From Bacteroidota bacterium (GTDB lineage: Bacteria; Bacteroidota; Ignavibacteria; UBA10030; UBA8401): a stretch of 64,000 bases of DNA. Positions 18,564-26,195 of the stretch are shown one piece after another. Under the pieces are notes generated by a model. The model made no database searches. It saw nothing but the letters and a program-made list of their open reading frames with translations, and had not been told where the DNA came from. Position numbers and translations under genes: made by a program. The first letter of the stretch is position 1. Each line of letters begins with the position of its first letter. The stretch is taken from assembly GCA_041658205.1 (NCBI GenBank), contig JBBAAO010000002.1, positions 735,775 through 799,774 of the forward strand, given 5' to 3'.

Positions 18564-19589
18564 ATGTTTCTATCAAAATCTCCATACGGTATTTACTATC
18601 TGTATTACAAAAATGAATTTGGGCGCACTCATAAAGTTTCCACAAGAGCGCGTCTAAAATCCGATGCATTAAAATTCTTAATGTCATTCAACATTGATAG
18701 GGAGAGAAGAACATGCCCTAAATTATTCTCTCAGTTCTATTCCGAATTTATAGAGTTTTCAAAAAATAACCTGCGGGAGGGAACAGTGGAATTGTATGGA
18801 CTCACGAAGAAATTTTTTCTTGAAATAATTGGGGATGTCACACTGGAATCACTAACGCCGTTTCATTGGGATAAATATAAATCTCTTAGGCTTACCAAGG
18901 TTTCTCCTGTAACGGTAAATATCGAACTTCGCAACCTTAGAAGTTTGCTCAATAAGGCTTTACGATGGAATTGTATCTCAAAAAATCCTTTCTCGCTACA
19001 AGCGTTGTGTTATGTACCGGAAAAATTTCCAGAATACTTTACGAAGGAAGAATTTTCCTCGTTTTATAATACAATCAAAGAAGATTGGTTTAAGGATTTG
19101 ATACTGTTCGGTGTTTTGACTGGTATGAGGAGAAGCGAAATAATTAATCTACAATGGAAAAATATTGATCTCGAAAAGAAAACAATTCAGATAGTTTCAA
19201 GTCCATCATTTAGAACTAAGGCAGGGAAAAAGAGGATAATTCCCATTCACAACAAACTGATACCTATGCTGCAACAAAAGTTTAATGCTGATTCTGAATT
19301 TTACGTTTTCACATATATTGATAGAAAAATAAGTGGAAATTTTATAACGCATAAATTTAAAGATATAGTAACACTGAGTGGAGTGAAAAAGAAAGGGCTT
19401 CATATTCACTCATTAAGACATACATTTGCAAGTTGGTTAGTGCAAGATGGTGTTCCGTTGTATGAAGTGCAGAAACTCCTTGGCCATAGTACCATTACCG
19501 TAACAGAAATATACGCTCATTTGCAGCCATTCCAACTCCATAACACTGTGAACAAAATTCATATTGACTATCCTATTCAACATTCCTAA
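18564..19589 (+). CDS. Tyrosine recombinase / phage-type integrase
   Basis: A 341-residue site-specific recombinase with a complete catalytic set: R189 (GMRRSE), K219 (RTKAGKK), H282 and R285 (HSLRHTFASW), H308 (LLGHSTIT) and Y317 (TEIYAHL). Upstream are a core-binding domain and a short N-terminal arm-type segment. The ATG at 18564 follows GGAAGGAG, so it is preferred over the start at 18525. The gene is more AT-rich than its neighbours. It is flanked by the nested-hairpin repeat and a Fic gene remnant, as expected for the leftover of an integrated element. Confidence 0.92.
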   Translation: MFLSKSPYGIYYLYYKNEFGRTHKVSTRARLKSDALKFLMSFNIDRERRTCPKLFSQFYSEFIEFSKNNLREGTVELYGLTKKFFLEIIGDVTLESLTPFHWDKYKSLRLTKVSPVTVNIELRNLRSLLNKALRWNCISKNPFSLQALCYVPEKFPEYFTKEEFSSFYNTIKEDWFKDLILFGVLTGMRRSEIINLQWKNIDLEKKTIQIVSSPSFRTKAGKKRIIPIHNKLIPMLQQKFNADSEFYVFTYIDRKISGNFITHKFKDIVTLSGVKKKGLHIHSLRHTFASWLVQDGVPLYEVQKLLGHSTITVTEIYAHLQPFQLHNTVNKIHIDYPIQHS

Positions 19590-19682
19590 GAATCATTGCT
19601 TTAAAGTAGTTATGGAATGAATTCCATGCACCTAATTGAGAGTGAAAACTTAACAAAAACAGTGGTTTTTAAAATAGTCATC

Positions 19683-19757
19683 CAATGACCTCATAGTTGC
19701 AACGAGGGCATTATTATTTTTATATTGCCCTCGTTCATAAAACAAGGTCATTGAAGG
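19683..19757. repeat. Long imperfect inverted repeat
   Basis: CAATGACCT...ACGAGGGCA on the left is matched by TGCCCTCGT...AAGGTCATTG on the right, separated by an AT-rich loop of about 15 bases. It lies between the recombinase stop and the Fic remnant. It could be a terminator-like structure or a recombination-related site; the sequence alone does not decide. Confidence 0.65.
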
Positions 19758-19767
19758 CCCCTATCAA

Positions 19768-19929
19768 ATGTCTTATAATAAAAACAAGCCATGTAATGAT
19801 CTTCCGCTGCTCCCGTCAAAAGGAAAAACAGAAACCAAAAAAATTCTTAAGAAGGCAATAACCGTCACCAACGCACTTGCGAAACTTGTCGGTTCCTCTT
19901 TTTTGCCACCCAATTGTTACTCGAGATGA
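19768..19929 (+). pseudogene. Fic/DOC protein N-terminal fragment
   Basis: A 53-codon open stretch reads NDLPLLPSKGKTETKKILKK and continues as ITVTNALAKL with a PPN a little later. This is the pattern of the Fic_N region (LPP...ETK.iLk..i.A..aLaeLkG...lpN) that begins many Fic AMP-transferase proteins. The frame stops at a TGA just where the rest should continue, and no Fic core motif (HPFxxGNG) follows. I read it as the stump of a deleted Fic gene beside the recombinase. Confidence 0.6.
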
Positions 19930-19973
19930 TAAAACATCAAAAATACCCAATGTTTATTATTTACATTTATCAA

Positions 19974-20002
19974 TTGATACTTTCTCCGCCAAAATGTAGT
20001 TT
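19974..20002 (+). promoter_or_regulatory. Predicted promoter for the protease-propeller-barrel gene
   Basis: TTGATA, 17 bases, TAGTTT. An AGGAGAAAGAG ribosome site follows before the ATG at 20024, leaving only a short leader. Confidence 0.4.
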
Positions 20003-20023
20003 CTAGGAGAAAGAGATGCCTCC

Positions 20024-22843
20024 ATGCGCCGATCAATTTTTTATATCATTGTCATAGCCTGCTGCACAATTCCGCTCGCTGCTCAATTTTCATACTTCGG
20101 CCACAATAAAGTCCAATACACGGAATTCAATTGGCAAATCCTTCGCACCGAACATTTCGACATCTATTATTATCCTGAGATGAAAGAACTTGCGCAACAA
20201 GGTGCATATTTTGCTGAAGAGGCATATCGGCAGCTTGAAAGTAAAGTGAATCACTCACTTACTAATCGCGTGCCGCTTATTTTTTATTCTTCCCATCTGC
20301 ATTTCCAGCAGACGAATACCACCGGAGGATTTATTCCTGAAGGAGTCGGCGGCTTCTTTGAATTTTTGAAAGGGAGAGTTGTTATTCCTGCGGATGGTTC
20401 GCTTTCCCGATTCCGGCATGTTATCCGACACGAATTGGTGCACGTCTTTATGCATAGTAAGATCTCCCGCGTTCTGATCGATCATCGATTGCCGCAAGAT
20501 CGTATGCCGCCGCTTTGGTTTACCGAGGGGCTTGCCGAAGTCTGGTCGACGGATGCAGACGATCAATCCGAAATGTTGATTCGTGATGCTGTACTGAATA
20601 ATTATATCGTTCCTCTTCAAAACATGGAATCGATTTACGGTACGTTCTTAATGTATAAGCAGGGTCAATACATTTTGAAGTATATTGAAGAAAAATACGG
20701 CGAAGAACGAATCATGTTGCTCTTGGAAAATTTTTGGCGAAGTTCTTCCTTCAGCGAAATCATGAAGGCGACCATAGGCAAAAATTATAAAGAATTGGAT
20801 GAAGAATGGATCTATGCATTCAAAAAACGATATTATCCTATTCTCTCAACAAGTGATTTTACCAGTCAGGTATCAACAACGGTGGTAAAAAAAGGATTTA
20901 ATACCAAGCCGGTTTTTTTCAAGAATGATTCTCTGCGCGAAGTATATTTCATCGGTAACCATACGGGCTACACTTCTATCTACAAAGTGAATCTGGATGG
21001 TGAAACAGAGGAAGATCGAGAACCGCAACTGGTGATCGAAGGGGAAAAGAGCGACGACTTCGAATCGTTCCATGTGTTCCAGAGTAAGATGGATATTTCA
21101 AAAGATGGTATGCTCGCCTTTATCACCAAAAAGGGGGAGACAGATGCCCTGCATTTGTACGATGTTATGAAGCAGGAACTTGTCAGGACATTTCAATTTC
21201 CGAAGCTTGTCGTCTATGTCTCTCCGAATTGGTCTCCTGACGGAAAAAAAATAATTTTTGCAGCGAGCGATATGTCCGGCAGAATGGATCTCTATGTTTA
21301 TGATCTGCCGCGCGAAGAATTGATCCGGTTGACAAATGATCCATACGATGATCGCAATTCCGTCTGGTCTCCGGACGGACAAAAAATCATCTTCAGTTCG
21401 GATAGGAATAATTTCGACCGTTCGGATATCTATAATTTGTATCGATTGGATATTGATACGAAAAATATTTCTGCGGTAACCTACGGTGAAGAGAATTATT
21501 ATTCCCCTTCATTTTCTCCTGACGGGAAATATTTAACCTTTGTCTGCAATCGCGACGGGGCGCAAAATATTTGGAGTATTCCTGCCTCACAGATTGGTCA
21601 ACAAAATTCGACGATGACGAAAGTAACCCATTTTACGAGTGCTGCGTTCGATCCGCAGTGGACCGATCATGACGAGATTCTTTTTTCCGGTTTTGAAAAT
21701 TATAGCTTTAAAATTTATACGCTTCCCCAAGCGTCGGTGGATATTGACTCGTCGTTGACTCATCATCAATTCTCTCTCCCGACAACGTTGACATCATGGC
21801 AGCCAAAGATGATATTGTCGGATTCTCTCGTAAAATTTGAGGAATACCGTGGAGAATATTCTTTGGATATTGCTCAAAGCCAGGTTGCCACCGATCCTGT
21901 GTTTGGTACATCCGGCGGTGCTGCAATAGCTGTCAGCGATGTATTAGGAAACGATCAATACTATTTTCTGCTCTATAATAACGCGCAATCGTCGGATGAA
22001 TTTCTCGGTAGCTTCAATCTGGCAGTCACGCGCGTTTCGCTCGGTCAACGAATGAATTATGCTTCTGGAATTTTCCACTTTGCCGGTCGTCGGTACGATC
22101 TTACCGATCCCGATCTCTTTTACTATGAGCGGAGTTTTGGAGGTTATTTTGTTTTGAGTTATCCTCTCTCAAAATTCCAGAGGATTGAAGCGGGAATAAG
22201 TTTCAGCAATTCGGATAAAGATAATTACATCAACCTTCGTCCGCGCAAAGCGTTGATCCTTTCCAATTCGTTGACTTTCGTTCATGATAATTCCCTCTGG
22301 CTGCAAACGGGACCGATTGACGGTTCGCGCTTTACAACAACTGTTGCCTATACACAGGATGTTCAATATGGAAACGTCGGTTATTATACCGCCATTGCAG
22401 ATTATAGAACCTACAATAGAATGAGCGATCGGACTTCTCTTGCATCGCGGTTTACGATGATGGTGAACGAAGGGAAAGAGGCGCGAAGATTTTTTATGGG
22501 GGGAAGCTGGGATTTGCGCGGCTGGCCTCGCTGGTCTATCCGCGGGAAAAAATTATGGCTGATGAGTCATGAATTCCGTTTTCCGTTCGTTGACCAATTG
22601 GCAATCAAATTTCCATTTGCCAATTTTGGACTCGGATCGTTCCGTGCCGCCACATTCTTTGATGTCGGTACGGCGTGGGATGATATTTACCGCAAAACTC
22701 TGGGAAGTTTCGGCGGCGGCCTTCGGTGGAATATTGGAGGTGTGCTGGTGCTTCGCTATGATGTCGGCAAACGGATCATCAATGACTTCAATGAAGTTCA
22801 AAAAGGACTGTTCTACCAATTCTTCTTCGGATGGGATTTTTAG
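20024..22843 (+). CDS. Gluzincin-like protease / TolB-type propeller / outer-membrane barrel fusion
   Basis: A 939-residue secreted protein (signal peptide about 1-20). The first part resembles the peptidase-MA domain, with the zinc motif HELVH at 136-140 and a downstream glutamate in WFTEGLAE (about 166-172), so it may be an active metalloprotease. Residues about 300-600 hold repeated propeller blades (for example SPDGKKIIFAA, SPDGQKIIFSS, SPDGKYLTFVC). Residues about 650-939 look like an Omp85/surface-antigen beta-barrel ending in FFGWDF, a C-terminal aromatic typical of barrels. The barrel would anchor it in the outer membrane. The next gene, a PQQ propeller lipoprotein, starts across its stop. 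Confidence 0.8.
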   Translation: MRRSIFYIIVIACCTIPLAAQFSYFGHNKVQYTEFNWQILRTEHFDIYYYPEMKELAQQGAYFAEEAYRQLESKVNHSLTNRVPLIFYSSHLHFQQTNTTGGFIPEGVGGFFEFLKGRVVIPADGSLSRFRHVIRHELVHVFMHSKISRVLIDHRLPQDRMPPLWFTEGLAEVWSTDADDQSEMLIRDAVLNNYIVPLQNMESIYGTFLMYKQGQYILKYIEEKYGEERIMLLLENFWRSSSFSEIMKATIGKNYKELDEEWIYAFKKRYYPILSTSDFTSQVSTTVVKKGFNTKPVFFKNDSLREVYFIGNHTGYTSIYKVNLDGETEEDREPQLVIEGEKSDDFESFHVFQSKMDISKDGMLAFITKKGETDALHLYDVMKQELVRTFQFPKLVVYVSPNWSPDGKKIIFAASDMSGRMDLYVYDLPREELIRLTNDPYDDRNSVWSPDGQKIIFSSDRNNFDRSDIYNLYRLDIDTKNISAVTYGEENYYSPSFSPDGKYLTFVCNRDGAQNIWSIPASQIGQQNSTMTKVTHFTSAAFDPQWTDHDEILFSGFENYSFKIYTLPQASVDIDSSLTHHQFSLPTTLTSWQPKMILSDSLVKFEEYRGEYSLDIAQSQVATDPVFGTSGGAAIAVSDVLGNDQYYFLLYNNAQSSDEFLGSFNLAVTRVSLGQRMNYASGIFHFAGRRYDLTDPDLFYYERSFGGYFVLSYPLSKFQRIEAGISFSNSDKDNYINLRPRKALILSNSLTFVHDNSLWLQTGPIDGSRFTTTVAYTQDVQYGNVGYYTAIADYRTYNRMSDRTSLASRFTMMVNEGKEARRFFMGGSWDLRGWPRWSIRGKKLWLMSHEFRFPFVDQLAIKFPFANFGLGSFRAATFFDVGTAWDDIYRKTLGSFGGGLRWNIGGVLVLRYDVGKRIINDFNEVQKGLFYQFFFGWDF

Positions 22844-23985
22844 TGAGATCTAATCGGTTATCCATTTTTTTGTCGTTAATAATCGTTGGCTGTTCTGCAG
22901 TCTTAAGCGGATGTGGATCGCTGCTTAAACTTCGCGCTCCAATACGCCATTCATCGGATGATGTCACAATGTTTGGGAAGACTGCTTCCCGCGAGTTTAC
23001 AGATTCATCGACATTTACATTTCCCTTAAAGGTAATTTGGGAATATGATGCATCGGCGGGGTTTGGCAATGGCTCTCCGATTGTTATTGGAAATATTTTA
23101 TTCATGGGCACATTGCAGGGGGAACTGCACGCTGTGGATATTGAAACTGGAAAACGAGTCAGTTACATGAAGACCTTTGCACCTGTGTCATCTTCTCCTA
23201 TTTTTTATAAAAAATATCTTATCGTTGGAACCGAAGCAAATAGTGAAAATCTTCTCTCAATTGATACGGAAGATGGTGATATCCGTTGGACACAAAATGT
23301 CGGCGGGGTTGTTTCATCTCCGGCGATTAAGGATGATCTGTTGTTTGTCGGTGGTTTGGATGGAAAGTTCTATTGTTTTGAAGCTGCCTATGGTTCCAAA
23401 AAATGGGTGTTTGATACTGGGTATCCAATCAGATCATCATCATGCGTATCGGGTGAACTTGTTTTTTGTGCGAATACGAATGGGACAGTTTTTGCGTTTG
23501 ATATGAACACCGGTTCAGTCAAATGGAAATACAAAACAAAAAACGGTGTGTTTGCCGGTATCACAGAGGCACACGGGAAAATCTTTGCCGGATCACGCGA
23601 TTCGAATCTTTATGTACTGGCAGCTGCATCCGGTGCTCTAGAACGAAAAATCTCTGTCGGAAATATGATCATGTCTACTCCGGCGATAGATAACAACGCT
23701 ATTTATGTTCCGTTGATGGATGGTTCCATTTCTTCATTTTCCATTTCCGATGGCTCGCTCATATGGAAATTCCAATCAAAAAGTGCAATAAATACTACCC
23801 CCATAATAACACCGCAAGCAATATTTGTGACATCATTGGATCAATTTGTCTATGCTATTTCACCAGTTGATGGCTCGGTGCTTTGGAAAAGAGATTTCGA
23901 AAGCCGAATTAAAACTACACCGCTTGTCTGGAAGAACTCATTAATTATTGCTTGTGAAGACAAAAACATCTACCTACTTCGGTAA
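22831..23985 (+). CDS. PQQ-type beta-propeller lipoprotein (BamB-like)
   Basis: A 384-residue protein with a lipoprotein signal ending in LSGC and then a seven- or eight-bladed PQQ propeller (repeats such as DIETGKRV, DTEDGDIRWTQ, DMNTGSVKWKYK, SISDGSLIWKF, SPVDGSVLWKR). This is the fold of BamB, which helps insert outer-membrane barrels. Following an Omp85-type barrel gene, a role in envelope assembly is plausible but inferred. Translation may start at ATG 22831 (overlapping the upstream gene by 13 bases) or at GTG 22843 (TAGTG overlap). Confidence 0.78.
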   Translation: MGFLVRSNRLSIFLSLIIVGCSAVLSGCGSLLKLRAPIRHSSDDVTMFGKTASREFTDSSTFTFPLKVIWEYDASAGFGNGSPIVIGNILFMGTLQGELHAVDIETGKRVSYMKTFAPVSSSPIFYKKYLIVGTEANSENLLSIDTEDGDIRWTQNVGGVVSSPAIKDDLLFVGGLDGKFYCFEAAYGSKKWVFDTGYPIRSSSCVSGELVFCANTNGTVFAFDMNTGSVKWKYKTKNGVFAGITEAHGKIFAGSRDSNLYVLAAASGALERKISVGNMIMSTPAIDNNAIYVPLMDGSISSFSISDGSLIWKFQSKSAINTTPIITPQAIFVTSLDQFVYAISPVDGSVLWKRDFESRIKTTPLVWKNSLIIACEDKNIYLLR

Positions 23986-24005
23986 TTTTTGTTTTTCACC
24001 CTTTC

Positions 24006-24034
24006 TTGACTTTCATCACAACACCCTCTATATT
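24006..24034 (+). promoter_or_regulatory. Predicted promoter of the Crp-type regulator operon
   Basis: TTGACT, exactly 17 bases, TATATT, about 50 bases before the start codon. This is one of the best consensus promoters in the window. Confidence 0.65.
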
Positions 24035-24083
24035 GACCCAGTTTACTGCTGATTGTTCAATAATTTTTCCCATGGGGACCACA

Positions 24084-24767
24084 ATGTCAGAAGAAGTCGA
24101 AGTGCTTCGCAATGTTCCTATTTTTAGCGAATTAAGCGATAAAGATCTTGAGCATATTGCTGCACTCGGTGTTCGTAAAAAATATAAAAAGGGGAGTATC
24201 ATCCTTTTAGAAGAGGAGACTGGTGCCGCACTTTTTGTTATTATTACCGGAAAGGTGAAGATTGTGCGAATGGATGATGATGGAAGAGAAGTGATTCTTT
24301 CTATTCTCGGTGAAAGCGATTTCTTTGGGGAAATGGCGATACTGGATGGTTCAACACGCTCTGCAAGTGTTGTTGCTACATCCAAATCTGAATTGTTTAT
24401 GATTCACCGCGGAGATTTTCTGAAGTCACTTACGGATTATCCTTCCGTTGCGATTGGACTGCTGCGTGAATTGACCGGAAGGCTGCGCAAAGCGGATGCT
24501 CAGATCAAAAGTTTATCGTTAAAAGACGCTGCAGGACGTGTGGCAAATGTTGTTCTGCAGCTTGCAGATGATGTTGGTGTTTTCCGAAAAGGTAAAGTGG
24601 AGATTGATGAGCTTCCGCTGCAACAGGATCTTGCCAATATGGCCGGAACCTCACGCGAAACAATTTCAAGAATGATCCACAAATTTATTAAAAAAGGATA
24701 TTTGCAGCTCCAAGGCAGCAAGTTGATTATTAACGATTACGAAAATTTTAAGACACTTCATTCCTAA
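24084..24767 (+). CDS. Crp/Fnr family transcription regulator
   Basis: A 227-residue regulator with an N-terminal cyclic-nucleotide-binding fold (GSIILLEEETGAALFVIITG, then GESDFFGEMAILDGSTRSASV) and a C-terminal winged helix (LPLQQDLANMAGTSRETISR) that binds DNA. It keeps the FGEMAxLDGxxRSAxV phosphate cassette, so cyclic-nucleotide binding is possible. No N-terminal Fe-S cysteines of the Fnr type are seen. The ATG at 24084 is preferred to 24072 because GGGGA lies just before it. It is the first gene of a probable operon with the PHP phosphoesterase (18 bases away) and ribH. Confidence 0.9.
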   Translation: MSEEVEVLRNVPIFSELSDKDLEHIAALGVRKKYKKGSIILLEEETGAALFVIITGKVKIVRMDDDGREVILSILGESDFFGEMAILDGSTRSASVVATSKSELFMIHRGDFLKSLTDYPSVAIGLLRELTGRLRKADAQIKSLSLKDAAGRVANVVLQLADDVGVFRKGKVEIDELPLQQDLANMAGTSRETISRMIHKFIKKGYLQLQGSKLIINDYENFKTLHS

Positions 24768-24785
24768 ATACTCACTATTTTTACG

Positions 24786-25628
24786 ATGCTCAAAGCAGAC
24801 CTACATATGCATACGAATTTTTCGGACGGAGTATTCTCTCCGTACGAATTAATCAAAAAATGCAAACAAAAAGGTCTCTCTATTATCAGTATTACGGATC
24901 ACGATAGTGTTGAAGCATTTCCTGATGCAATTGAATACGGAAAAGAATTCGGTGTAGAAGTAATACCGGGTGTCGAACTAAGCGCATTAGTCGACGACAA
25001 AGATGTTCACATCCTTGGATATTTTGTTGATTATACCAGTGAGCATCTGCAGGAGTATCTTGAATTCTTTCGACGGGAACGTGTAAAACGTGCTGAGCGA
25101 ATTGTCGCAAAATTAAACAGCATCAATGTTCCATTAAAATTTGAAACCGTCATGGAACGCGCGGGGAAAGGTGCCGTTGGGCGCCCCCATATTGCGTCAG
25201 CGATGGTTGAAGAAGGATTTATCGATTCATATCACCAAGCGTTCGAAAAATTCATCGGAAACGGTGGACCTGCCTACGAAAAGAAATTCCAACTGACACT
25301 CACTGATGCTATCAAACTCATCTCATCTTCCGGTGGATTGTCATTTCTTGCACACCCAGGCAGATATACAACAGAAGAGTTATTGCAGCAGACAATTAAG
25401 TCCGGTCTTGATGGAATTGAAGTGATTCATCCGTCACACCAGCCAACCCATACCCAATATTATCGCGGAGTGGTGAATGAATACTTTCTTCTGGAAAGCG
25501 GCGGTTCGGATTTTCACGGCGGCAAAAAAAATGATGACGAAGTATTGGGAAATTATTATATTGATGAAGTTCGAGTTGGAATGATGAAACACAGGCTTTT
25601 CTCCAACAATACATCCCACAACAGTTAG
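24786..25628 (+). CDS. PHP-domain phosphoesterase
   Basis: A 280-residue PHP enzyme. Metal-binding signatures are DLHMHTNFSDG (residues 5-15), ITDHDS (about 37-42), the glutamate in GVELSA, LAHPGR and the late GSDFHGG. The architecture equals that of the YciV/TrpH-like family (3',5'-nucleotide phosphatase or 5'-3' exoribonuclease activity); the exact substrate is not determined. The ATG follows the regulator gene by 18 bases. Confidence 0.85.
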   Translation: MLKADLHMHTNFSDGVFSPYELIKKCKQKGLSIISITDHDSVEAFPDAIEYGKEFGVEVIPGVELSALVDDKDVHILGYFVDYTSEHLQEYLEFFRRERVKRAERIVAKLNSINVPLKFETVMERAGKGAVGRPHIASAMVEEGFIDSYHQAFEKFIGNGGPAYEKKFQLTLTDAIKLISSSGGLSFLAHPGRYTTEELLQQTIKSGLDGIEVIHPSHQPTHTQYYRGVVNEYFLLESGGSDFHGGKKNDDEVLGNYYIDEVRVGMMKHRLFSNNTSHNS

Positions 25629-25649
25629 AGGACGTTGCATCTGCAGAAC

Positions 25650-26129
25650 ATGGCTACCGAAGTTTTTCCACGTGTGTTTGAAGGAGGCGTAAGTGCGGAG
25701 AATAAAAAATTCGCAATCGTTGTCAGTTCATTCAATAAAGCGGTAACGCAAAAACTGCTGGAGGGAGCACTGCAATGTTTTCGAAAAAACGGAGCGACGG
25801 ATGTAGATGTCTTCCATTGTCCCGGTGCCTTTGAACTTCCGCAGGTTGCTTCATTTATTACACTGCAAAAAAAATACGATGCGGTTCTTTGTTTGGGTGC
25901 TGTCATTCGAGGGGAGACTCCTCACTTTGATTACATCTGTCAGGAATGTGCGAGAGGAATCGGTCAGGTGTCGTACGATCGAAAGATTCCTGTGCTGTTC
26001 GGTGTGCTGACCACAAATACGTTTGAACAGGCGATGGAGCGTGCCGGCGGAAGTGTTGGTAATAAAGGGTATGATACTGCCCTGGGTGCAATTGAGATGT
26101 CGAACCTATTTTCACAATCTGCTTCATAA
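25650..26129 (+). CDS. ribH: 6,7-dimethyl-8-ribityllumazine synthase
   Basis: A 159-residue lumazine synthase, the penultimate step of riboflavin synthesis. It carries SSFNKAVTQKLLEGA, the HCPGAFELP loop and GAVIRGETPHFDYIC with the catalytic histidine. The rest of the rib pathway is not in the window. The ATG at 25650 is chosen; a TTG at 25635 lies closer to a GAGG-like site and is an alternative. It ends the regulator/PHP/ribH run. Confidence 0.92.
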   Translation: MATEVFPRVFEGGVSAENKKFAIVVSSFNKAVTQKLLEGALQCFRKNGATDVDVFHCPGAFELPQVASFITLQKKYDAVLCLGAVIRGETPHFDYICQECARGIGQVSYDRKIPVLFGVLTTNTFEQAMERAGGSVGNKGYDTALGAIEMSNLFSQSAS

Positions 26130-26195
26130 TAAAAGGAGAGCGCGAAAGATTCTTTGATACACTGATTTTATTCACTACACAAAGGAGTCTTTCGT

